Source of the DNA: CAYLMG01 sp964464635
GTDB lineage: Bacteria; Planctomycetota; Phycisphaerae; Sedimentisphaerales; Anaerobacaceae
DNA length: 53,345 nt
Reading direction: 5' to 3'
Assembly (NCBI GenBank): GCA_964464635.1
Contig: CAYXGT010000006.1
Coordinates: 1-53,345 of the forward strand
Positions 33,240-41,837 of this stretch are shown here, piece after piece. Both the position numbers and the translations under genes were made by a program. Every line of letters starts with the position of its first letter. The stretch's first letter is position 1. Under the pieces are notes generated by a model that did not search any database, was not told the DNA's origin, and was given only the letters and a program-made list of their open reading frames with translations.

Positions 33240-34703
33240 ATGATACACCGAAACGAAGTTATCGATGTTAGAATTATTTTGTTGTTTATCTCAGCTTTGG
33301 TGCTGCTCGCACTAAACGGTTGTGCTCCGGTCGGGCCCGATTATGTTCCGCCCGGCACCTCGGTTTCATCAGCCTGGCATACTAAGCTTAAAGGAGGCCT
33401 GACTGCCGACGAAATGGACCCGCTGACACTGGCGCAATGGTGGACAACCTTCAACGACCCGCAACTATCGAGCCTGATTGAGCAGGCCGTAGTCGGCAAC
33501 CTCGACCTGAAAGATGCCCGGGCGAGAGTACGACAGGCCAGAGCCAGCAGGGGCATCGCCGAAGCATCTATGTTTCCTTACCTTAACTTCTCTGGTTCTG
33601 ACACCTGGACACGCAGCAGCAAAGATACCGGAACAGGCAAAACCAGCCAGCTTTACTCGTCAAGCTTCGATGCCGGATGGGAAATAGATATTTTCGGCGG
33701 CGCTCGACGTTCAATAGAAGCCGCCGAGGCAAGCTTGCAGGCAACACAGGAGAACTTACACGATGTACTTGTCACTCTGCTTGCAGAAGTAGCTTTGAAC
33801 TATATTGAGGTAAGAACCTATCAGACACGTCTTGCCGCAGTGCAGGAGAACCTGGATGCCCAGAACGAGACTTACCAGTTAATCCTGTGGAGAAACCAGG
33901 CGGGCTTAAGTGACGAGCTTGCCGTACAGCAGGCACGTTACAATCTCGAAAGCACTCGTTCACAGATACCGTCTCTGCACACCGGTCTGGAGGAGGCAAT
34001 GAACCGCATTGCAGTACTTCTCGGACAACAGCCGGGCAAAGTTCACGAAGAGCTGGAAAACGCCGAGCCTGTACCAGCCGCTTCTCCGCAAACTGCTGTC
34101 GGCATGCCGGCCGATATGATGCGCCGAAGGCCCGACATACGAAAAGCCGAGCGAGAGCTGGCGGCACAGACGGCAAAGGTCGGAGTGGCAACCGCAGACC
34201 TTTACCCGAAGCTTACATTAGCAGGCTCCATTAGTGTGAAAGCCGTCTCATTCGATAGGCTGATGAACAACCTGACCTCAACGGGCGATCAGGCATTAAG
34301 CGGCGGCCCAGGCGTTAGCTGGGCAATCTTCGATGCCGGAGCTATCCGCCAAAATATAAAGGTGCAGTCGGCAATTCAGGAACAGGCACTAATACAGTAC
34401 GAATCCGCAATCCTGAATGCGCTGGAGGAGGTCGAGAATGCTCTCGTGGCATACGCAGATGAGCAGGACAGGAATTATAATCTGCAGCAGGCGCTCGAGG
34501 CCGCTCAATCTGCAGTTGAACTGGCGCAACAGGAATACCAGGCAGGCCTGACAGATTTCAGCAATGTCCTTGATGCACAGCGATCGTTGTTGTCGTTCCA
34601 GGATAATCTGGCCCAAAGCGACGGAATCGTTGCCTCGAACTTTATTCGGCTGTACAAGGCTCTCGGAGGCGGATGGACGTCTTTTGCTTCCGAAAAGAAA
34701 TGA
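33240..34703 (+). CDS. TolC-like outer-membrane efflux lipoprotein (NodT family)
   Basis: A 487-residue protein with a lipoprotein signal (lipobox LNGC, Cys ~28). CAPVGPDYVPPGT after the Cys is the NodT/OprM start. Two OEP repeats (~80-270 and ~285-480) are alpha-helical: QARASRGIAEASMFPYL, then RRRPDIRKAERELAAQTAKVGVATADLYPKL. It forms the trimeric outer-membrane channel of a tripartite pump. It lies 40 bp after the regulator and 23 bp before the adaptor gene, so pump assembly with MacA and MacB-like proteins is likely. Drug range is unknown. Confidence 0.9.
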   Translation: MIHRNEVIDVRIILLFISALVLLALNGCAPVGPDYVPPGTSVSSAWHTKLKGGLTADEMDPLTLAQWWTTFNDPQLSSLIEQAVVGNLDLKDARARVRQARASRGIAEASMFPYLNFSGSDTWTRSSKDTGTGKTSQLYSSSFDAGWEIDIFGGARRSIEAAEASLQATQENLHDVLVTLLAEVALNYIEVRTYQTRLAAVQENLDAQNETYQLILWRNQAGLSDELAVQQARYNLESTRSQIPSLHTGLEEAMNRIAVLLGQQPGKVHEELENAEPVPAASPQTAVGMPADMMRRRPDIRKAERELAAQTAKVGVATADLYPKLTLAGSISVKAVSFDRLMNNLTSTGDQALSGGPGVSWAIFDAGAIRQNIKVQSAIQEQALIQYESAILNALEEVENALVAYADEQDRNYNLQQALEAAQSAVELAQQEYQAGLTDFSNVLDAQRSLLSFQDNLAQSDGIVASNFIRLYKALGGGWTSFASEKK

Positions 34704-34726
34704 TAAAATTTTTGCAGGAGAAATAA

Positions 34727-36013
34727 ATGAAGGGTGAAAAAAAACCGGATTCGGCTACCGGTAAGATACTGGGAATTGATAAGCTTTCCGTCAAACGAAT
34801 TCATCTTAAGCGAAAGTATATTATAGTCGTACTGCTCGCAGCATTGGTGATGTCTGTTGTTGTCTGGAAAAAAGTAAAAAAGTCCGACTCGATACAATTC
34901 AAAACACAGAAGGTTCAGCGGGGAGATATTACCGTCATTGTAACCGCCACCGGTACCATCAAGCCAATCAACGAAGTCGAGGTAGGCAGTGAGTTATCCG
35001 GTATTGTCGAAAGTGTTGAGGTTGACTACAACGACAAGGTCAAGGTCGGCCAGCCGCTGGCAAAGCTCGATACATCGAAACTTAATGCCCAGGTAACGCA
35101 ATCCAGGGCGGCTTTTGAAGCTGCAGAGGCAAATGTCTTACAGGCAAAAGCGACTCTGAACGAAACCGGCAGTAAGCTTGAACAATATAAAAAAGTGCGA
35201 GAATTAAGCGATGGCAAGGTGCCGTCACAGACCGAGTTTGATGCGGCACAGGCAGCATACGACAGGGCCAGAGCGGATGTGGCAAGTGCAACGGCCGCAG
35301 TCTCGCAGGCAAAGGCTGCACTCGAAGCCTACCAGACTGACCTCTCAAAAGCTGTTATTCGCTCTCCCATTAATGGTATCGTCCTGACACGAGATGTGGA
35401 GCCAGGGCAGACCGTGGCAGCGGCATTTCAGGCACCGGTTCTATTCACATTGGCCGAGGACCTTACTAAAATGGAACTGCACGTGGACGTGGACGAAGCC
35501 GATATCGGACAGGTCAAAGAAGGCCAGCAGGCAACATTTACCGTGGACGCTTATCCTAATCGCGATTTCGAGGCAAAAATCATCCAGACTCGTTATGGCT
35601 CACAGACCGTAGAGGGGGTTGTAACTTACGAAACTGTGCTAAAGGTTGACAATACGGATTTGTCACTCAGGCCGGGAATGACAGCAACCGCCGACGTTAT
35701 AGTTATGAAAATCGAGAACACCATACTGGTGCCGAACTCGGCACTGCGTTTCACAATGCCTGCTGATGAAAACGAAGGTGATTCCGGCGGTTTTGTTAAT
35801 AAATTATTTCCTCATCCGCCTCGAGAGGAAACAAAACAGAAGAACAGCGACGTCAGCAACAGTAACCAGCAGCTCTGGGTATTAAAAGATGGCAAGCCGG
35901 TTGCCATTCAGGTAACCACCGGCGCAACCGATGGTGTTATGACGGAAGTATTAAACGGTGGAATCGAGCAGGGAATGCTCGTGCTGACCGACGTCATTAG
36001 TGAAGGCAGGTGA
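34727..36013 (+). CDS. macA: MacA-like membrane fusion (adaptor) protein
   Basis: A 428-residue periplasmic adaptor. One N-terminal membrane helix (~28-46) anchors it. GDITVIVTATGTIKPINEVEVGSELSG is the first half of the lipoyl/barrel-sandwich domain; a long coiled coil (~110-200) carries heptads with AKATLNETGSKLEQY; SPINGIVLTRDVEPGQTV is the second half. The RND/MacA beta-barrel follows, then a membrane-proximal domain with an extra Lys/Asn insert (~350-385). It links the ABC transporter to the outer-membrane channel. The stop overlaps the next gene. Confidence 0.9.
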   Translation: MKGEKKPDSATGKILGIDKLSVKRIHLKRKYIIVVLLAALVMSVVVWKKVKKSDSIQFKTQKVQRGDITVIVTATGTIKPINEVEVGSELSGIVESVEVDYNDKVKVGQPLAKLDTSKLNAQVTQSRAAFEAAEANVLQAKATLNETGSKLEQYKKVRELSDGKVPSQTEFDAAQAAYDRARADVASATAAVSQAKAALEAYQTDLSKAVIRSPINGIVLTRDVEPGQTVAAAFQAPVLFTLAEDLTKMELHVDVDEADIGQVKEGQQATFTVDAYPNRDFEAKIIQTRYGSQTVEGVVTYETVLKVDNTDLSLRPGMTATADVIVMKIENTILVPNSALRFTMPADENEGDSGGFVNKLFPHPPREETKQKNSDVSNSNQQLWVLKDGKPVAIQVTTGATDGVMTEVLNGGIEQGMLVLTDVISEGR

Positions 36014-36015
36014 GT

Positions 36016-36738
36016 ATGGCCAAAGCGAGCAAAAACGGCAATCAAACTCTCATCAAACTGTGCAAAGTCAGCAAGATTTACGGCTCGGGACAGGCAGCTA
36101 TGTACGCCCTTAGAGGCATTGATATGCAAATCAGGCAGGGCGATTTTGTTGCGATAATGGGGCCGAGCGGCTCAGGAAAATCCACCTGCCTGAACATTCT
36201 CGGCTGTCTTGATACGCCGAGCGATGGAACATATGTTTTCAGGGACATTGTTGTTAACGAGCTGAACCACAACCAGCGGGCGATGCTTCGGCGCCACTAT
36301 CTCGGGTTTGTATTTCAGGGATACAATCTTCTAAACCGTACCTCCGCCCTGGAAAATATTGAGCTGCCGTTAATCTATAGAGGCATCCCTGTCGAAGAAA
36401 GGCAATCGCGAGCTGCTAAGGCACTCGATGAGGTCGGCCTTAAAGGTTGGGAAAAACACACGCCGGGCGAACTGTCGGGAGGTCAGCAGCAGAGAGTTGC
36501 TATCGCACGTGCTATCGTGACGGAACCGGCATTACTGATGGCGGACGAGCCGACAGGCAATCTTGATACCGTTCGAAGTCACGAAATTATGGAGCTGCTG
36601 GAGAAATTGAACCGGCAGCAGGGCATTACAATCGTAATGGTCACACACGAACAGGATATGGCGAAATATGCGAAACGAATCATTCATTTTCTGGACGGAC
36701 TGATACTGTCGGATAATAAAAACAGAAGGGCAGAATAA
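36016..36738 (+). CDS. macB: MacB-like ABC transporter ATPase
   Basis: A 240-residue ATPase. Walker A GPSGSGKST, the Q-loop GFVFQGYNLL, signature ELSGGQQQRVAIARA, Walker B ALLMADEPTGNLD and H-loop VMVTHEQDMA are complete and of the LolD/MacB type. MacB in E. coli fuses ATPase and permease; here they are separate genes, overlapping by one base. ATG 36016 is chosen over GTG 36010; both lie just past the AAGGCAGG site. It powers the pump with the following permease. Confidence 0.9.
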   Translation: MAKASKNGNQTLIKLCKVSKIYGSGQAAMYALRGIDMQIRQGDFVAIMGPSGSGKSTCLNILGCLDTPSDGTYVFRDIVVNELNHNQRAMLRRHYLGFVFQGYNLLNRTSALENIELPLIYRGIPVEERQSRAAKALDEVGLKGWEKHTPGELSGGQQQRVAIARAIVTEPALLMADEPTGNLDTVRSHEIMELLEKLNRQQGITIVMVTHEQDMAKYAKRIIHFLDGLILSDNKNRRAE

Positions 36739-37943
36739 TGCTGTGGAACACATTCATTCTGGCACTGCGTGAAATCAGACGGCACGTCCTGCGTTCGATG
36801 CTGACCATTCTCGGTATCGTCATCGGGGTGGCATCGGTAATAATAATGGTGACATTGGGAAGCGGTGCCACCGTTCAGGTTACAGAACAAATATCGAGTC
36901 TCGGCAGCAATTTGCTGATGGTCAGCCCCGGAAAAAGGCTTGGCCCGGGCCGGGATTCAACCGCGACGCCGTTCGAAATGGCCGATGCCGAAGCCATTGC
37001 CAGAGAGGTCAGTTCAATTGCTGCTGTAGCGACATCCTCAACAAAGCCCGCAACAGCTGTATTTGGAAATGAAAACTGGTCGACCACAGTCACCGGTACC
37101 ACAAACGAATACTTACAAGTACGCAACTGGTCTATGGAAAACGGCAGGGAATTTACCGATGGTGAGCTGCGCGCCGGTTCTGCTGTTTGTATTATAGGAG
37201 ACACTGTTCGCGAAAAATTGTTCGCAGGGCAGGAAGCTCTGGGACAAAGAATCCGCCTGAAAAAACTCTCTTTCCAGGTAATCGGTATATTGAAGGCCAA
37301 AGGTCAGAGCACTATGGGCACGGACCAGGATGACATTGTGATGGTCCCGATACGAGCCTTCCAGAGGCGTATTTCAGGAAATAAAAACATCAGCCTTATT
37401 CAAATTTCGGTCAGTGACGGTGCATCCACCGAGAAGGTACAGAAGCAGATCGAGAGTTTGATGCGAGAGCGTCGTAATGTTTCTTCGAACGAGGAAGATG
37501 ATTTTCACGTTATGGATATGAAGGAAATTGCCGCTATGCTTACGGGAACCACGCAGGTGCTTACCGCTTTACTCAGTGCCGTCGCCGCCGTCAGTCTTAT
37601 TGTCGGCGGAATCGGAATTATGAACATTATGCTCGTATCCGTCACGGAGAGGACAAGGGAGATTGGTATCCGCCTTGCCATAGGCGCTCTCGAGCGGGAG
37701 GTGTTGTTGCAATTTCTCGTAGAGGCCGTGGTACTGTCTTCTGTCGGAGGCCTGCTGGGAATCGTACTGGGCCTGTTGACAAGCGCGGGGCTTAAAAGTG
37801 TGCTGGGAGTTCCATTCGTGTTCAATCCGGGAATTGTAATTATCGCTTTTTTATTCTCAGCTGCGATAGGTGTGATTTTTGGTTACTTTCCTGCGCTCAA
37901 GGCCGCTGGTCTCGACCCCATTGAGGCACTACGCCACGAGTAA
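36738..37943 (+). CDS. MacB/FtsX-type ABC transporter permease
   Basis: A 401-residue membrane protein. N-terminal helix (~15-45) with RSMLTILGIVIGVASVIIMVTLG, then a large periplasmic MacB_PCD domain (~50-270) and three C-terminal helices with GGIGIMNIMLVSVTERTREIGIRLAIGA and ALKAAGLDPIEALRHE, the FtsX-like domain ending. It overlaps the ATPase gene by one base (TAATG). The set 32.5-37.9 kb thus encodes regulator, channel, adaptor, ATPase and permease. It is the last gene; it converges on the next, leftward gene. Confidence 0.9.
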   Translation: MLWNTFILALREIRRHVLRSMLTILGIVIGVASVIIMVTLGSGATVQVTEQISSLGSNLLMVSPGKRLGPGRDSTATPFEMADAEAIAREVSSIAAVATSSTKPATAVFGNENWSTTVTGTTNEYLQVRNWSMENGREFTDGELRAGSAVCIIGDTVREKLFAGQEALGQRIRLKKLSFQVIGILKAKGQSTMGTDQDDIVMVPIRAFQRRISGNKNISLIQISVSDGASTEKVQKQIESLMRERRNVSSNEEDDFHVMDMKEIAAMLTGTTQVLTALLSAVAAVSLIVGGIGIMNIMLVSVTERTREIGIRLAIGALEREVLLQFLVEAVVLSSVGGLLGIVLGLLTSAGLKSVLGVPFVFNPGIVIIAFLFSAAIGVIFGYFPALKAAGLDPIEALRHE

Positions 37944-37979
37944 GCAGGACAAACATCATCTGCTTCAGATATTGACCGG

Positions 37980-39182
37980 TTACTGCAAAGTGATATCTTT
38001 CCGTTTTCTGCCCATACTGCGAACTTCGTCCAAAAACGGCGTGCTTTTTCTCTCTACGCATTCAGCCGCATATAGATACATCGCTGCAGACCAGCTCTGC
38101 CAGTCTTCACCGCACGCTTTGCCGTCCTGCGCACGATGCCATTCATTAAAACCAAATTCTACATCCGCACCTCGCTTCTGTCTGATAAGCTCCGTCAGAG
38201 CTACGAGTTTTTTCTCCGCAAGATGAATCCTGCCCGCCGCTACCATGGCCGCTATATAAAATCCGCATACGAATGGCCACACACCACCGTTATGATATTC
38301 ACCCGGCTGATTATATTTTTGGTATCTCGGCAGCCAGTCAGGGTCACCAGGCCTGACATAAGGGAAAAAGTTCGGCGGCAAATCAATTGCCAAATCCTCA
38401 TTTCTCTGTAATCCCTCACATTCAGCCTCAACCCAGTTGATAAGCCTTCTTGCTCTGCTCGGCGACGCTATACCTGACAAAATCGCCAGACTGTTGCCTA
38501 ACAAATCGAACCGCTCGCTGCGATATACCTTATACGACCACAAGGCATAATAAGGTTTATTCCTCAGAACCAGACCCTCGTGAACGTGTCGGTTTTGCCT
38601 GTCACCTATTACCGTAAAATGTCCCATCCCCTCACGCAGACGCGATGCTCTTTCGTGTTGTCCCCAAAGACGCAAACAGATATAAGTCAGCGTATTCACA
38701 TATAATCCGTAACCCAGTACCCACTGCTCGTCCCGCCAGTCGCTTGTAGGAAGCTGTGAAACCAGAATCCGGTCCGACGGGCTTCTATACTCCATCCACA
38801 AAAGTGACTTTTCTATCGCCTGCTTTACAAACTCTTCCTCGCCTGTCGCCATTTTCCACAGGCCCGCACCAATCAAAAACAAAGGAGTGCAGTCGCTTGA
38901 GCCCCTGTCATTAGGGTCATTAACAAGAGACGATATGTGGCCCAGCCTTGATTGGTTCTTTGATAGCGTCTCAAGTACACGGCGAAGAGACTTTTTTAAT
39001 TTGTCATTTCCGGAAACCAGAACAGCCAGCGACGAAATCATCAAATCTCTCGTGTAAGGTTCAGGATAACCCCAGCCTGCTACACGCGGAAGTTTCCGGT
39101 ACGGGCCGTGATTATTATGAAGCAGAACCTTCAACGCCGCCGCTTTCGCCTGTGCTATCAATTTTTTGTACTTTCTTTTCAT
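37980..39182 (-). CDS. Six-hairpin (alpha/alpha)6-barrel glycoside hydrolase, GH100/GH37-like
   Basis: A 400-residue protein without signal peptide. Repeated helical hairpins and GWGYPEPYTRDLMISSLAVL near the N-terminus (the Asp in TRDL is a candidate acid) and YHNGGVWPFVCGFYIAAM plus GFNEWHRA... and EDWQSWSAAMYLYA at the C-terminus recall the catalytic blocks of GH100 neutral invertase and of glycogen-debranching amylo-glucosidases. It lies 1 bp after a glycosyltransferase gene and is followed by the efflux operon in convergence. The substrate is not known; it may make or break a sugar made by the neighbouring transferase. Confidence 0.65.
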   Translation of the reverse strand: MKRKYKKLIAQAKAAALKVLLHNNHGPYRKLPRVAGWGYPEPYTRDLMISSLAVLVSGNDKLKKSLRRVLETLSKNQSRLGHISSLVNDPNDRGSSDCTPLFLIGAGLWKMATGEEEFVKQAIEKSLLWMEYRSPSDRILVSQLPTSDWRDEQWVLGYGLYVNTLTYICLRLWGQHERASRLREGMGHFTVIGDRQNRHVHEGLVLRNKPYYALWSYKVYRSERFDLLGNSLAILSGIASPSRARRLINWVEAECEGLQRNEDLAIDLPPNFFPYVRPGDPDWLPRYQKYNQPGEYHNGGVWPFVCGFYIAAMVAAGRIHLAEKKLVALTELIRQKRGADVEFGFNEWHRAQDGKACGEDWQSWSAAMYLYAAECVERKSTPFLDEVRSMGRKRKDITLQ

Positions 39183-39183
39183 A

Positions 39184-40326
39184 TTAACTTATGCCAAGCC
39201 TTTCGCTGACTAACTGAACGAATTTCTTCGCTATCACCCGGTAATCGAAGTTTGCAACAGCTCTTTTTCTTCCTTCCTGTCCCATTTGATTTCTAAGCTC
39301 GCGATTCTTCATCAGCTCAAGCAGGTATTTCGCTATGTCGTGGATACTTGCCCTGTAATCGACTATTCGAGGCCTCTTAAAAACTACTTTGCTGCCCGGT
39401 TCATAACCCGACTCATCTCCGAGAGTGACCTCTCTTAATCTTATCTCCTGTGCAACTTCCGCCAGATATGCTGTTTTGCCTTGAACTAAGGTATCAAGCA
39501 TCCCCATTGCCTTTATCCCTATGACAGGCTTGCCGCAGGCATTTGCTTCTATCTGTATCATCCCGAAACCTTCCAGCCGGGATGGTGCCGCATATATATC
39601 ACAGGCCGCAAGAAGATATGGCATAAAGTTACGCGATACCCTGCTCGTAGTATATACCACGTTTTTTTCAATCCCGAGATGAGTAGCAAGCTGCAAATCT
39701 ACGAGATTCTGCTCTTCCGTTCTCGGCTGCGGCCAGACCTTGCACACATACTTCCAGTCCGGAAGCTGAGTATCATTTAACGCCAGTGCCTGCATAACCT
39801 CCTGTGCCCCTTTTGACGCAGCGTCACCGCCGACCGTAAGTATCATTATCTGCTCCGGCGAAACGCCCAGAGACTCACGTACCGTAGTAACCTTTAGGTC
39901 ATTGGAATCACGCGGCGCAAATGCATCGGTATCGCAGCCGACATGCAGAACCTCAATGTTTTTCCCGCTTAAGCCGTCGCGCATATAAATCTTTTTAACC
40001 CAGTTGCTTGTTACCAGTATCAATGGCAAATCCTCGAGTATCTCTCTGTAGTTGGCCATATAACCATCGGCGACCATCCACGGCACCGGCAGAACTCCGT
40101 ATCGCTTCGGGTGCAGAACAATATGGGGACAATGTCCCCAGTAGCCGACCCCGAGCACCACGTCCGGCTCGAACCAGCGGTAATACCATTCTTTCTCCTG
40201 AGCCGACTCGAAGTTCACCGCATGCGCATCCACTCCCATCTCTTTTAGGCCCCTGAACAGCAAATCACCCTGCGTCGCCAGACCTCCGGGAGATGGCGGA
40301 TAATCGTACGAAACTAAAACCTTCAT
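39184..40326 (-). CDS. Glycosyltransferase, family 4-like (GT-B)
   Basis: A 380-residue GT-B enzyme. N-terminal SYDYPPSPGGLATQGDLLF is the acceptor-domain Gly loop; ILTVGGDAASKGAQEVMQAL opens the nucleotide domain; PSRLEGFGMIQIEANACGKPVIG carries the E-x7-E motif (Glu of LEGFG and Glu of IEA). The donor is probably a UDP- or GDP-sugar. BshA/MshA were considered because a PIG-L gene is next door, but the N-terminus is unlike theirs. It is cotranscribed with the hydrolase (1 bp) and PIG-L (15 bp). Confidence 0.8.
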   Translation of the reverse strand: MKVLVSYDYPPSPGGLATQGDLLFRGLKEMGVDAHAVNFESAQEKEWYYRWFEPDVVLGVGYWGHCPHIVLHPKRYGVLPVPWMVADGYMANYREILEDLPLILVTSNWVKKIYMRDGLSGKNIEVLHVGCDTDAFAPRDSNDLKVTTVRESLGVSPEQIMILTVGGDAASKGAQEVMQALALNDTQLPDWKYVCKVWPQPRTEEQNLVDLQLATHLGIEKNVVYTTSRVSRNFMPYLLAACDIYAAPSRLEGFGMIQIEANACGKPVIGIKAMGMLDTLVQGKTAYLAEVAQEIRLREVTLGDESGYEPGSKVVFKRPRIVDYRASIHDIAKYLLELMKNRELRNQMGQEGRKRAVANFDYRVIAKKFVQLVSERLGIS

Positions 40327-40341
40327 TTTAAACCTGACCTT

Positions 40342-40965
40342 TCAAGTTTTCTTTATATGCCGGAACGCTTCAGCATTTGGGCACGTTCTGGCTTCAAAAC
40401 TTTCTTCTGCAAAACCGTAAAGCTCGGTTATTATTTTATATTTCCTTTGCAATATGTCATCTGTCAAATGCACATAAATATCTGAATTCTCAATAGCACG
40501 GGCAAGGTACGCTCCGCCGCCGTCCTCGTATGCAAACGACCATACGTTGCCGGCTCCCAGAAGACCCGCCCTGTACAAATCCGCCACCGCCTCAGCCGTT
40601 TCCTCGTGCCTCAAATGCCGCGTGTACTCACCTTTGATACTGTGAGTTATCACGAGGTCATAATTTGATTTCCCCAAGAGATTCATAATCGTTTTTTTTA
40701 CAAGCTCTTTATCTAATGGATTTTGTTCAGGCCCGTCGTCAAGGTCGCCCATCGCGCCTTCCGCACCATATTCTCTTAGGACCCTGAAAAATTTCGCTCG
40801 CCTGTCCGCATCACTGCGCCTGCATAATGTGACTATTGTCCACTTCGCCTCGGGATGCATCAGAATCGTACCGCCCGCCCACAACGTCTCATCGTCCGGA
40901 TGTGCTGCTACTAAAGCACAGCTTTTGTCCGCCCAGCTTGAATCAATCTTTACATAATCAATCAT
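40342..40965 (-). CDS. PIG-L family N-deacetylase
   Basis: A 207-residue zinc hydrolase of the PIG-L/LmbE family. AHPDDE (His22, Asp24, Asp25) supplies the metal and base residues; THSIKGEYTRHLRHEE provides the later His ligand. These enzymes remove N-acyl groups from GlcNAc-type compounds. It is the first gene of a leftward trio with the glycosyltransferase and the hydrolase. With a GT that makes a GlcNAc conjugate, this could complete a small thiol or glycoconjugate path, but the product is not determinable here. Confidence 0.85.
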   Translation of the reverse strand: MIDYVKIDSSWADKSCALVAAHPDDETLWAGGTILMHPEAKWTIVTLCRRSDADRRAKFFRVLREYGAEGAMGDLDDGPEQNPLDKELVKKTIMNLLGKSNYDLVITHSIKGEYTRHLRHEETAEAVADLYRAGLLGAGNVWSFAYEDGGGAYLARAIENSDIYVHLTDDILQRKYKIITELYGFAEESFEARTCPNAEAFRHIKKT

Positions 40966-41129
40966 AAAATGCCGCGGTCACGCAACGGCCCAAACAAGCA
41001 AAAATACTTCTTTTACCCACCCGAAACCGGCCTAAAAATATTACCATCAAACTACAAAATCAACCAGTAAAATAAACCAAAATTTGATTGCCTTATCGCC
41101 CTTTATCGAATATTAATTGACAAAAGGAA

Positions 41130-41810
41130 ATGAACGGTACAGCAAAAAATCAGGTAATTCTCACACACATCCAGAAAATCATTGGCCGCCGTATGCTCGA
41201 ATCCAAACGGACCAAGCCCTGTTTTTACATCGAGGCCAGAGCTGATGTAACCGATCTGATGGCCGTACGGCCGAAATTGAGAAAGCAGCTCGGCGTCAAA
41301 ATCACTACAAACGCCTTTTATATCTACACCCTCGCTCTTGCCGTCGATAAATATCCGCTTATGGTCGGTTCTCTCGAAGCTGACACAATCAAAATCGCCG
41401 ATTCCGTCAACGTAGGCTTTGCTGTTAATGCCTCTCACGGCCTGCTCGTGCCTGTGCTAAAAAACGCAGACAAAAAAAATCTCGCCGATATAGCCCGGCA
41501 GGAACAAATCCTCACCGAAAAGGCCCGCAGCAATGAGTTGAGCCTCGACGACGTACAGGGTGAAACCATAGCCCTGAGCAATCTCGGCGCATACAACATC
41601 GATTCCTTCATAGGCATTGTCCCTCCGCCTGCCTGTGCAATACTCGCCTTCGGCAATGTCATCCCAGCAGTTGTCGCCAGAAACGGTAAAGCTGTTTCAC
41701 GGAAAATTCTCACCCTTAACCTTGCCGTTGACGGCAGAATTGTCAGTCATACCTATGCTGCCAAATTTCTAAGCCTGATAAAGCAAATGCTCCAAAACCC
41801 CTCACAATAG
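41130..41810 (+). CDS. Stand-alone 2-oxoacid dehydrogenase E2-like catalytic domain, catalytic His missing
   Basis: A 226-residue protein matching only the acyltransferase core of E2 enzymes: IIGRRMLESKRTKPCFYIEA, then KITTNAFYIYTLALAVDKYP, VNVGFAVNASHGLLVPVLK and LSNLGAYNIDSFIGIVPPPACAILAFG. No lipoyl or subunit-binding domain precedes it. The universal D-H-R-x-x-D-G motif is here D201-G-R-I-V-S-H207, so the catalytic His and the closing D-G are lost. E1 and E3 genes are absent. AAAGGA lies 6 bases before ATG. It could be a CAT-like relative or a non-catalytic trimer scaffold. Confidence 0.75.
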   Translation: MNGTAKNQVILTHIQKIIGRRMLESKRTKPCFYIEARADVTDLMAVRPKLRKQLGVKITTNAFYIYTLALAVDKYPLMVGSLEADTIKIADSVNVGFAVNASHGLLVPVLKNADKKNLADIARQEQILTEKARSNELSLDDVQGETIALSNLGAYNIDSFIGIVPPPACAILAFGNVIPAVVARNGKAVSRKILTLNLAVDGRIVSHTYAAKFLSLIKQMLQNPSQ

Positions 41811-41837
41811 TTTAATTGCAAAAACCCCTTAAAGCTT

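Noticed and set aside
39184..40965. Bacillithiol synthesis (BshA/BshB)
   Set aside because: The glycosyltransferase N-terminus lacks BshA features and no BshC is near.
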